Assembly (NCBI GenBank): GCA_023417745.1
Contig: JAEZEM010000469.1
Location: forward strand, 1 to 5,367
Reading direction: 5' to 3'
DNA from: Pseudomonadota bacterium
GTDB taxonomy: Bacteria > Desulfobacterota > Desulfovibrionia > Desulfovibrionales > Desulfovibrionaceae
DNA: 5,367 nt
Part shown: piece after piece, positions 1-5,191 of the stretch
Numbering within the stretch: the stretch's first letter is position 1
Layout: each line of letters starts with the position of its first letter
The notes under the pieces: model-generated
Databases searched by the model: none
The model's input: only the letters and a program-made list of their open reading frames with translations
Told to the model about the DNA's origin: nothing
Translations under genes and position numbers: made by a program

Positions 1-17
1 TTCAAGGAGATTTCGCC

Positions 18-896
18 ATGCTGCTTATTGACGGCAAAAAAGTCGCGGCCGAATTGCGCCAGCGCGTGAAAAACGACGTGGACGCCCTGGTGCGCCAGCA
101 TGGGCGGCCGCCGCATCTGGCCGTCATTGTGGTCGGCGAGGACCCGGCTTCCCAGATTTACGTCCGCTACAAGGAAAAGGCCTGCGAGGAAGTGGGCTTC
201 GTTTCCCGCATCTGGCGGCTCGACGGCGGCATTACCCAGTGCGCCCTGGAGAAGCTCATCACCGAACTGTCCAGCAGCGAGGACATCGACGGCATCCTGC
301 TCCAGCTGCCTCTGCCCAAGGGCTTGGACGCCCAGCGCTGTCTGGCCCTGGTCGATCCCCACAAGGACGTGGACGGCTTCCACCCGGAAAACGTCGGGCG
401 GCTGTCCATCGGCTTGCCCTGCCTCAAGCCGTGCACGCCGTTTGGCGTCATCAAGCTTCTGGAATATTACGGCCTTTCCCCGGCCGGCAAGCGAGCGGTC
501 GTCATCGGGCGCAGCAACATCGTGGGCAAGCCCATGGCCATGCTGCTCTCGGCCGCTTCGCCTTTTGGCAACGCCACGGTGACGGTGTGCCATTCGCGCA
601 CGCCGGACCTGGCCGCCGTGGTGCGCGAGGCCGATTTCATCGTGCCGGCCATCGGCAAACCCAAGCTCATCACCCGCGACATGGTCAAGCCCGGCGCGGT
701 CATCGTGGATGTGGGCATGAACCGCCTGCCTGACGGCAAGTTGTGCGGCGACGTGGACTACGACAACCTCACCGACGTGGCCTCGGCCATGACGCCGGTG
801 CCCGGAGGCGTTGGCCCCATGACCATCGCCACGCTGATGAGCAACACCGTGGAGGCCTACCGCTGGCGTCGCCAGCCCCCCGATTGCCCGATCTAG
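18..896 (+). CDS. folD: FolD, bifunctional methylenetetrahydrofolate dehydrogenase / methenyltetrahydrofolate cyclohydrolase
   Basis: FolD interconverts 5,10-methylene-THF, 5,10-methenyl-THF and 10-formyl-THF in the cytoplasm, feeding purine, formyl-Met-tRNA and C1 metabolism. The 292-residue product is close to the usual 280-300. The N-terminal catalytic domain shows the YVRYKEKACEEVGF block, where Y48 and K52 match the catalytic Tyr and Lys of the E. coli enzyme. It is followed by LLQLPLP (94-100), DVDGFHP (117-123, with the conserved Asp119) and PCTPFG (138-143). The nucleotide-binding domain has GRSNIVGKP (164-172) and the signature PVPGGVGPMT (260-269). A small SPFG insertion precedes NATVTVCHSRT. 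The ATG is supported by AAGGAGA at 4-10, 7 nt upstream. Upstream context lies outside the window, so operon membership on the left is unknown. The last 10 or so residues form a non-conserved tail. The next gene is 217 bp away and separated by repeats, so folD probably ends its own transcript. Confidence 0.98.
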   Translation: MLLIDGKKVAAELRQRVKNDVDALVRQHGRPPHLAVIVVGEDPASQIYVRYKEKACEEVGFVSRIWRLDGGITQCALEKLITELSSSEDIDGILLQLPLPKGLDAQRCLALVDPHKDVDGFHPENVGRLSIGLPCLKPCTPFGVIKLLEYYGLSPAGKRAVVIGRSNIVGKPMAMLLSAASPFGNATVTVCHSRTPDLAAVVREADFIVPAIGKPKLITRDMVKPGAVIVDVGMNRLPDGKLCGDVDYDNLTDVASAMTPVPGGVGPMTIATLMSNTVEAYRWRRQPPDCPI

Positions 897-929
897 GCCC
901 CAAGGGCGCGCGAGATTACCACCGGCCGC

Positions 930-996
930 CCCATCCCCCCTTTCAGGGAGGGTCCGGGAGGGGGTAACCCCCTCCCGGCCGCCGGAGGCATTCTTC
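930..996 (+). repeat. Dispersed two-hairpin GC-rich repeat, copy A (REP-like)
   Basis: This element lies 33 bp after the folD stop. It begins with a C-run / G-run pair (CCCCCC at 935-940 against GGGAGGG at 946-952). The core is a perfect 11-bp inverted repeat, 954-964 against 968-978, with loop TAA. The conserved 20-nt 3' flank GGCCGCCGGAGGCATTCTTC follows at 977-996. A second copy lies in inverted orientation at 3801-3870. The cores match (47 nt here, 43 nt there): both start GGGTCCGGG, both have a perfect stem of different sequence, and the 3' flanks agree at 19 of 20 positions. No U-run follows the stem, so it is not a canonical intrinsic terminator, although it could still attenuate or protect folD mRNA ends. 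The 9-mer CCGGCCGCC occurs both just before it (922-930) and inside it (975-983). Confidence 0.8.
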
Positions 997-999
997 TCT

Positions 1000-1027
1000 T
1001 CCTCCTCGGCCTCTCCTCCTCAGGCTC
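1000..1027 (+). repeat. 14-bp tandem duplication in a pyrimidine-rich tract
   Basis: Two adjacent 14-nt units, TCCTCCTCGGCCTC (1000-1013) and TCCTCCTCAGGCTC (1014-1027), match at 12 of 14 positions. They lie in a CT-rich stretch that begins at the end of repeat copy A. Each contains an anti-Shine-Dalgarno-like CCTCCT. The second could pair with GAGGAG at 1043-1048 across about 21 nt. No function is apparent. It may be simple slippage in non-coding DNA. Confidence 0.6.
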
Positions 1028-1073
1028 TCGCGCCGCGTCCACGAGGAGCAACAGATTAAAACCAGCAATTTTT

Positions 1074-1101
1074 CTTAAAAAATACTATCGTATTTTTTAA
1101 G
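1074..1101. promoter_or_regulatory. Perfect 12-bp AT-rich inverted repeat over the ubiB ribosome binding site (operator or RNA hairpin)
   Basis: CTTAAAAAATAC (1074-1085) and GTATTTTTTAAG (1090-1101) are exact reverse complements around a 4-nt spacer TATC. This is a 28-bp palindrome, strikingly AT-rich in otherwise GC-rich DNA. Its right arm ends inside the ubiB Shine-Dalgarno AAGGGA (1099-1104), which lies 9 nt before the ATG at 1114. As DNA it has the symmetry of a site for a dimeric helix-turn-helix repressor. As RNA it would fold into a 12-bp hairpin covering the first bases of the ribosome binding site. A weak -10-like TACTAT sits at 1083-1088, with no good -35. I do not recognise it as a Fur, Rex, HcpR or other named site. 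The symmetry is certain; the role is inferred. Confidence 0.65.
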
Positions 1102-1113
1102 GGACGCGCCGCC

Positions 1114-2787
1114 ATGCTGTCACTCGCCTCGATACCGCATTTCGCCAGAAACGCCCGCCGATTCCGGGAAATCGCCGGGGTGCTGGCGCGTTACGGCCTG
1201 GCCGAGTTTCTGGCCGCCACGGACCCCGCCTTTTTGAAAGACCTGCTGGTGAGCGCCAGCGGCGCGAGCCTGGCGACGCTTAGGCGCGAGGAGCGGCTGC
1301 GGCTGGCCCTGACCGAGCTTGGGGGCACGGCCGTCAAGCTCGGGCAAATTTTGAGCACCCGGGCCGATCTCGTCGGGCCGGAGCTGGCGGCGGAGCTGGC
1401 CAAGCTTCGCGCCGACACCGAGCCCGATCCGCCCGAGGCGGTGGAGCGCACGATCCGCGAGGCCCTGGGCGCGCCGGTGGAAGAACTCTTCGAGAGCTTT
1501 GATCCCGTGCCCCTGGCCAGCGCCTCCATCGGCCAGGGGCACCGGGCCAGGCTGCCCGACGGCACGCCGGTGGTGGTCAAGGTGCGCCATGCCGGCATCG
1601 AGGAACGGATGCGGGCCGATCTGGACATCCTCATGGGGCTGGCCGAGCTGGCCGAGCGGGGGGTGGTGGAGCTGCGGCTGTATCAGCCTCTGGCCGTGGC
1701 CGCCGAGATGCGCCGCACCATCCTGCGGGAACTCGATTTCGTGCGCGAGGAGCGCAACCTGCGCCATTTCGCGGCCAATTTCGCCGCCGAGCCGGGCGTG
1801 GCCTTTCCGCGCCCCTATCCCGAGCGTTGCGCCCGGGAGGTGCTGACCATGGAGGAGCTGGTCGGGGAGCCGCTGTCGCGCCTGGCCGGCGAGCTGTCGC
1901 CCGAGGCCGCGGCCCGGCGCACGGCCATGGCGAGGCTTGCCGCCGACGCGTTTCTGGAGATGATTTTCCGCGACAACTTCTTCCATGCCGATCCGCACCC
2001 CGGCAATCTGCTGGTGCTGCCCGGGGACAGGCTCGGCATCCTCGACTGCGGCATGGTCGGGCGCATCGACGAGCGCACCCGCCGGGCCATGGAAGACGCG
2101 CTTTTGGCCGTGGTCGAGGGCGACGCCGAGGGGCTCACCGAACAGGTCATGCGCATCGGCCGGCTGCCGCCTGGCCTGGACCGGGCGGCGCTGCTGGCCG
2201 ACATCGAGGATTTCGTGGCCGATTACGCCAGCCAGGAGCTCGGCGCGTTCGACCTGGGCGGGGCCATGGCCGACGTGGCCGCCATCGTGCGCCGCCACGG
2301 CATCCTGCTGCCGCCGGTGGTGGCCCATCTCATCAAGGTTTTCGTGGTGCTCGAAGGCGCGTCGCGAACGCTCTCCCCGGGCTTTTCGCTTATTGACGTC
2401 ATCGCGCCCTATGCCGGCAAGATCATTGCCCGCCGGCTCTCGCCCGGGGCGCTTTTCACCCGGGCCAGACGCAGCTGGCGCGACTGGAACGCCCTGGTCG
2501 AGAGCTTTCCCCGCGACGCCGCCGAGATCCTGCGCCGGGCTCGCGAAGGCCGGCTCGACGTGCACCTCGTCCACCGGGGCCTGGACGCCACCATAAACCG
2601 CCTCGTCTACGGCATTGTCACGGCGGCCCTGTTCCTGGGCTCCTGCCAGGTGTTGGCCAGCCGGGTGCCGCCGCTCGTCTTCGACATCTCGCTTTTCGGG
2701 GCGCTGGGCTGCGCCGCCGCCGTGCTGCTGGGACTTAGGCTCCTTCGCGCCGTCAAGCGCTCCGGCGAACTCGGCCCCGACGCCTGA
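1114..2787 (+). CDS. ubiB: UbiB/ABC1 (AarF) family atypical protein kinase-like membrane protein
   Basis: Members of this family are membrane-anchored ATP-binding proteins needed for isoprenoid quinone (UbiB, Coq8) or membrane lipid homeostasis. The 557-residue product has the family landmarks: the KxGQ motif K75-L-G-Q78 followed by ILSTRADL; the alanine-rich loop ASASIGQGHRA (135-145); the ATP lysine K156 in VVVKVRHAG; ELDFVREERN (206-215); the catalytic loop HADPHPGN (291-298); and the metal-binding DCGMVG (311-316), which stands in for DFG. Two C-terminal hydrophobic helices, roughly 497-516 and 527-545, fit the family's membrane anchor. Length is near the 546 of E. coli UbiB. One oddity is Gly142, where family members usually have Val in SIxQVHRA. 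The ATG has AAGGGA at 1099-1104. lplA follows after 26 bp, suggesting co-transcription. If the host is an anaerobe making menaquinone, a strict role in aerobic ubiquinone synthesis is unlikely. The symbol denotes family, not proven function. Confidence 0.93.
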   Translation: MLSLASIPHFARNARRFREIAGVLARYGLAEFLAATDPAFLKDLLVSASGASLATLRREERLRLALTELGGTAVKLGQILSTRADLVGPELAAELAKLRADTEPDPPEAVERTIREALGAPVEELFESFDPVPLASASIGQGHRARLPDGTPVVVKVRHAGIEERMRADLDILMGLAELAERGVVELRLYQPLAVAAEMRRTILRELDFVREERNLRHFAANFAAEPGVAFPRPYPERCAREVLTMEELVGEPLSRLAGELSPEAAARRTAMARLAADAFLEMIFRDNFFHADPHPGNLLVLPGDRLGILDCGMVGRIDERTRRAMEDALLAVVEGDAEGLTEQVMRIGRLPPGLDRAALLADIEDFVADYASQELGAFDLGGAMADVAAIVRRHGILLPPVVAHLIKVFVVLEGASRTLSPGFSLIDVIAPYAGKIIARRLSPGALFTRARRSWRDWNALVESFPRDAAEILRRAREGRLDVHLVHRGLDATINRLVYGIVTAALFLGSCQVLASRVPPLVFDISLFGALGCAAAVLLGLRLLRAVKRSGELGPDA

Positions 2788-2813
2788 CAACCGCTGCCCT
2801 CAAAGGATCTGCC

Positions 2814-3785
2814 GTGCGCGCCATTGTGCTTGAGACCACCGATCCGGCCCTGAATCTCGCCGCCGAGGAATGGCTGCTCAAAAACGCGGCCGCCGACGTG
2901 TTCATGCTGTGGCGAAACGCCCCGGCCGTCATTGTCGGGCGCAACCAGAACACGCTGGCCCAGATCGACGAAGCCTTCGTGCGGGAGCGGGGCATCCCGG
3001 TGGTACGCCGCTTAAGCGGCGGCGGCGCGGTCTTCCATGATCTCGGCAACGTCAATTTCACGTTTATCAGCCTTGGCGGCGGGGCCATGGACTTCCAGGG
3101 CTTTACCGCGCCGATCCTGGCGGCGGTGGCGGATCTGGGCGTGCCTTGCGCCTTCGAGGGCCGAAACGACCTGACCATCGAGGGCAAAAAGTTTTCCGGC
3201 AACGCCCAGCACGTCTGGCGCGACCGGGTGCTGCACCACGGCACGCTGCTCTTTGACGCCGACGTCTCCCATCTGGCCGGAGCGCTTCGGGTCGATCCCG
3301 AAAAGTACCGCGACAAGGCCGTCAAAAGCGTGGAAAAGCGCGTCACCAACATCGCCGCCCACCTGCCCGCGCCCATGGCCGTGACCGACTTCATGGCCCA
3401 CGTCATGGCCCATGTCTGCCCGGGCGCAACGCCGGACGAGCTGGCGCTGGCCCCGGACGAGGCCGCCGGCGCGGCCGCGCTGGCGGAGAGCCGCTACCGG
3501 ACCTACGCCTGGAATTTCGGGGCCTCGCCGGCCTACGGCTTCTCCCGGACGCGGCGCACGCCCGGCGGGCTCATCGAGGCCCATCTGGACGTCAAGGGCG
3601 GCGTCATCCGGGCGGCGCGGCTATTGGGCGACTATTTCGGCCGGCGCGACGTGGCCGAGCTGGAAGCGGCGCTTAGCGGCTGCCGCCACGACCGCGACGC
3701 CCTGGCCGAACGCTTGGGCGAGGTGGAACTGGGCGACTATCTGCTGGGCGTGGGCGTGGAGGAACTGGTGGCGTGTTTGTTTTAG
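2814..3785 (+). CDS. lplA: Lipoate-protein ligase (LplA type, with C-terminal accessory domain)
   Basis: LplA activates lipoate with ATP to lipoyl-AMP and attaches it to a lysine of lipoyl domains, such as glycine cleavage H protein or 2-oxoacid dehydrogenase E2. The 323-residue product carries VGRNQN (41-46), the signature RRLSGGGAVFHDLGNVNF (65-82), GRNDLTIEGKKFSGNA (116-131), HHGTLLFDAD (141-150) and DPEKYRDK...SVEKRVTNI (161-180). K126, just before FSG, matches the lipoyl-AMP-contacting lysine of E. coli LplA (K133). Residues from about 225 (YRTYAWNFGASPAY) to the end form the C-terminal domain present in full-length LplA but absent from short LipB/LplJ-like proteins. The start is GTG, chosen because AAAGGA lies at 2802-2807, 6 nt upstream, and because MRAIVLETTDPALNLAAEEWLL is the expected N-terminus. 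It follows ubiB by 26 bp. An octanoyl transferase activity is possible but less likely given the two-domain form. Confidence 0.93.
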   Translation: MRAIVLETTDPALNLAAEEWLLKNAAADVFMLWRNAPAVIVGRNQNTLAQIDEAFVRERGIPVVRRLSGGGAVFHDLGNVNFTFISLGGGAMDFQGFTAPILAAVADLGVPCAFEGRNDLTIEGKKFSGNAQHVWRDRVLHHGTLLFDADVSHLAGALRVDPEKYRDKAVKSVEKRVTNIAAHLPAPMAVTDFMAHVMAHVCPGATPDELALAPDEAAGAAALAESRYRTYAWNFGASPAYGFSRTRRTPGGLIEAHLDVKGGVIRAARLLGDYFGRRDVAELEAALSGCRHDRDALAERLGEVELGDYLLGVGVEELVACLF

Positions 3786-3800
3786 GGGACGGAGAAGATT

Positions 3801-3870
3801 GAAGAATGCTTCCGGCGGCCGGGGGGATGATCCCCCCGGACCCCTGCAACGGGGAAAGGGGTTAGGGGGT
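3801..3870 (-). repeat. Dispersed two-hairpin GC-rich repeat, copy B (inverted relative to copy A)
   Basis: Read on the minus strand this mirrors the element after folD: C-run / G-run pairing (ACCCC against GGGGT), then GGGTCCGGG, a perfect stem (3819-3828 against 3830-3839), and the flank GGCCGCCGGAAGCATTCTTC (3801-3820). That flank differs from copy A by one base. The stem sequence differs from copy A (GGGGGG-ATGAT-CCCCCC on the plus strand, against GGGAGGGGG-TAA-CCCCCTCCC) yet remains fully paired. It lies between the convergent 3' ends of lplA and the TPR gene. Relative to the TPR gene it has the same orientation and downstream position that copy A has relative to folD. No U-run follows either way. 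It may act as a two-way transcript-end structure, but that is inferred. Confidence 0.8.
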
Positions 3871-3905
3871 ATCGGCGCGGGTCGCTTGTCTGGTCGGTGG
3901 GGTGG

Positions 3906-4697
3906 TCAGGCGTCTGATGAGGGCGGAGACGCAGCGTCTCCAGCCGGGACCGGGGCCTTGGCCGCCTGGCGGCGGGCCGCCTTGGCCAGCTTGGCCGCGA
4001 TGAGAAAACCGGGGTTGAGCGCCAGACAACGCTCGGCCGCTTCCACCGCGCCGTCGTACTCCTCAAGCTCGTAGAGCACCCGGCCGAGGTTAAACAGCAG
4101 GTTCTCGTCGTTTTCGCTGACCGCCAGGGCCTTCTCGTAATACGATTTGGCCAGGGCAAGCAGCCCGGCCTTGCGCATCCGGATGCCGAACTCGTTGAAC
4201 AGAAACTTGTTTTCCGGGCCAAAAGCCAGCTCGATGCCCATGATTTTGTCGAAGATGTCGCGGGCGTCGTCGAGCTTGCCGCCGGACAGATAGGCGTTGC
4301 CCAGGCCAAAGATGGCCCGCAAATTCTCGGCGTCGTAGCTCAGGGCCTTCTGGAAGGCTTCCTCGGCCCGCTCCAGCCGTCCGGCCTCCAGATGCTTTTC
4401 GCCCCGCTCCAGCTCGACCTGCATGGCTTCCATGCGCGGCTTGACCAGATTGTAGTACATGAGCGGCTCGGGCTTGAACTTCTGGAGAAACTCTTCCTCG
4501 GTCACCGGCGTGACCTCGCCGCTGGGCACGCTGTTGCCGTTTAGGGCCTGAATGCTGATGCCCGTTTCGGGCGTATTCTCGGCGTAATAATAGATCGCGC
4601 GCTCGGCGCTCTGGGTGGTGCCGCCAAACCCCGTCTTGTAGCTTTCCCGCACCGACACGGCCACGGCAAACCGTTTGGCCCCGATTTTTTCCGTCAT
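3906..4697 (-). CDS. Tetratricopeptide repeat protein with unrecognised N-terminal region
   Basis: A 263-residue protein with no signal peptide or membrane segment, so probably cytoplasmic. Residues 1 to about 90 (containing AVAVSVRESYKTGFGG, AERAIYYYAENTP and EVTPVTEEEFLQKFKPEPLMYYN) match no domain I recognise. Four TPR-like helical pairs follow: about 93-122 (GEKHLEAGRLERAEEAFQKAL), 125-156 (IFGLGNAYLSGGKLDDARDIF), 165-194 (FNEFGIRMRKAGLLALAKSYYE) and 198-230 (LLFNLGRVLYELEEYDGAVEA). TPRs mediate protein-protein contacts; the partner is unknown. The tail (about 240-263) is Ala/Pro/Ser-rich and overlaps a DNA palindrome. The reading frame stays open to an upstream ATG at 4925, but I prefer the ATG at 4697: it has a purine-rich AGGGAGGG upstream, the sequence becomes protein-like there, and the 76 extra residues look like translated intergenic DNA. 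It converges on lplA and diverges from the RRM gene. I recall similar proteins in Desulfovibrio relatives, which I cannot verify here. Confidence 0.85.
   Translation of the reverse strand: MTEKIGAKRFAVAVSVRESYKTGFGGTTQSAERAIYYYAENTPETGISIQALNGNSVPSGEVTPVTEEEFLQKFKPEPLMYYNLVKPRMEAMQVELERGEKHLEAGRLERAEEAFQKALSYDAENLRAIFGLGNAYLSGGKLDDARDIFDKIMGIELAFGPENKFLFNEFGIRMRKAGLLALAKSYYEKALAVSENDENLLFNLGRVLYELEEYDGAVEAAERCLALNPGFLIAAKLAKAARRQAAKAPVPAGDAASPPSSDA
3925..3941. repeat. 17-bp palindrome in the last codons of the TPR gene
   Basis: GGAGACGC (3925-3932) and GCGTCTCC (3934-3941) are exact reverse complements around a single A. The palindrome falls within the codons for the low-complexity C-terminal tail, about 16 nt before the stop on the minus strand. 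A single-base centre favours a DNA site or REP-like unit; in RNA the stem would open to about 7 bp with a 3-nt loop. It may form part of a 3'-end structure together with the downstream repeat copy B. Confidence 0.55.
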
Positions 4698-4709
4698 GGC
4701 GTCGTACTG

Positions 4710-4717
4710 CCCTCCCT
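4710..4717 (-). promoter_or_regulatory. Ribosome binding site that decides the TPR gene start
   Basis: On the minus strand AGGGAGGG lies 12 nt before the ATG at 4697. The spacing is slightly long. It is the only convincing purine-rich site near an in-frame ATG, and it supports the 263-residue form over the 339-residue open frame. Confidence 0.5.
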
Positions 4718-4867
4718 GACGTTGGCCATTCTGGCGCTCACACGTTGCACTTGGCAGCATACCCTGTTTCGTGACTGAAAGCATCCTCTTTTCGTCGGGA
4801 AAAATGGCCCCAAAAGCCGTGCGAGGCCTGGCAAATCGGAAAAATTTCAGGACGTAAGGGAGAAAAG

Positions 4868-4879
4868 GAACAATTGTTC
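4868..4879. promoter_or_regulatory. Perfect 12-bp palindrome GAACAATTGTTC in the divergent intergenic region
   Basis: GAACAATTGTTC is fully self-complementary and AT-rich relative to its surroundings. It lies between the divergently read TPR gene (start 4697) and RRM gene (start 5192), about 170 and 313 bp from their starts. It has the form of a small dimeric-regulator site, but no family is recognised. A TTGACC hexamer at 4890-4895 on the plus strand is close by; the matching -10 is poor, so no promoter is called. Confidence 0.4.
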
Positions 4880-4980
4880 TTGCCAGCCATTGACCGGTTC
4901 GGTATCGTTTTCCATGTTCGCTCAAACCCGTGACGACTTCGCGTGTGGTGCGTGACCGTCCTCCCCGTGTTTGCGCGGCG

Positions 4981-5191
4981 AGACTCTAACGGAGTCTGGA
5001 ATACGAGTGCGCAACCCCTGCCATCTCTTCTTCCGCCGTCCCGACGGACAGGCGCACTCCAACTGTCAGGCCTTCACGGCCCTTGGGCCGATGGGTTTGT
5101 CCCGGGGAGGAGCGTAGCCGGCGGGTAGCCCTCACTCCTCCGTCCACGCTTCGCGTTCGCTGACGTCAACCGTTTTGGGAGTCCGTGTCTC
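4981..5191 (+). promoter_or_regulatory. Probable structured 5' leader of the RRM protein gene
   Basis: About 210 nt without a credible gene, dense in complementary segments. Hairpin AGACTC/GAGTCT is at 4981-4986/4992-4997. A long-range 8-bp stem GAGTGCGC/GCGCACTC (5005-5012/5052-5059) encloses CCGTC/GACGG (5036-5040/5043-5047). GACAG/CTGTC (5047-5051/5063-5067) competes with these. CGGCC/GGCCG with a CUUG-type tetraloop spans 5077-5090. A 7-bp GGAGGAG/CTCCTCC stem (5106-5112/5135-5141) follows, then ACGC/GCGT (5146-5149/5153-5156). AGCGT (5111-5115) can also pair with ACGCT (5146-5150), giving a pseudoknot-like alternative. The gene's ribosome binding site, GGGAG at 5177-5181, lies after the last hairpin, 10 nt before the ATG. 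It matches no riboswitch class I can name. The base pairing is seen; transcription and function are inferred. Confidence 0.5.

Noticed and set aside
954..996. Canonical intrinsic terminator of folD
   Set aside because: The stem is strong but is followed by GGCCGCCGGAGG rather than a U-tract. It is described as a repeat element with possible termination activity instead.
1120..2790. Open frame of 556 codons on the minus strand, antisense to the UbiB gene
   Set aside because: It mirrors a GC-rich gene whose codon bias suppresses antisense stops. The translation is low-complexity (rich in Gly, Ala, Gln, His) with no domain, and the plus strand has clear UbiB motifs.
18..3785. A dedicated folD-lplA glycine-cleavage cluster
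   Set aside because: No gcv genes are present, and folD is separated from ubiB-lplA by 217 bp of repeats and a likely new regulatory region.
4890..4918. Sigma-70 type promoter for the RRM gene: TTGACC, 17-bp spacer, CATGTT
   Set aside because: The -35 is good but the -10 matches TATAAT at too few positions. It remains a candidate only if a transcription start maps near 4925.
4698..4925. 76-residue N-terminal extension of the TPR protein from the ATG at 4925
   Set aside because: The extension reads like translated intergenic DNA, spans the palindrome at 4868-4879, and a purine-rich ribosome binding site favours the ATG at 4697.
4970..5065. tRNA or other standard RNA gene in the hairpin-rich leader
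   Set aside because: There is no T-loop GTTCRA, acceptor stem or cloverleaf spacing, and it matches no other standard RNA gene I can recall.
4943..5128. 61-codon plus-strand open frame starting with GTG before the RRM gene
   Set aside because: There is no ribosome binding site, the composition is not protein-like, and it overlaps the hairpin-rich leader whose pairing better explains the sequence.
5105..5150. SAH riboswitch, suggested by GAGGAGCG and a pseudoknot-like layout
   Set aside because: The conserved core after GAGGAGCG and the CAGGCUCG-type closing strand are missing, and the downstream gene is an RRM protein, not a methionine-cycle enzyme.
5161..5168. TGACGTCA palindrome just upstream of the RRM ribosome binding site
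   Set aside because: An 8-mer palindrome is expected by chance, and most of the motif also occurs inside the UbiB gene, so it gives no support for an operator.
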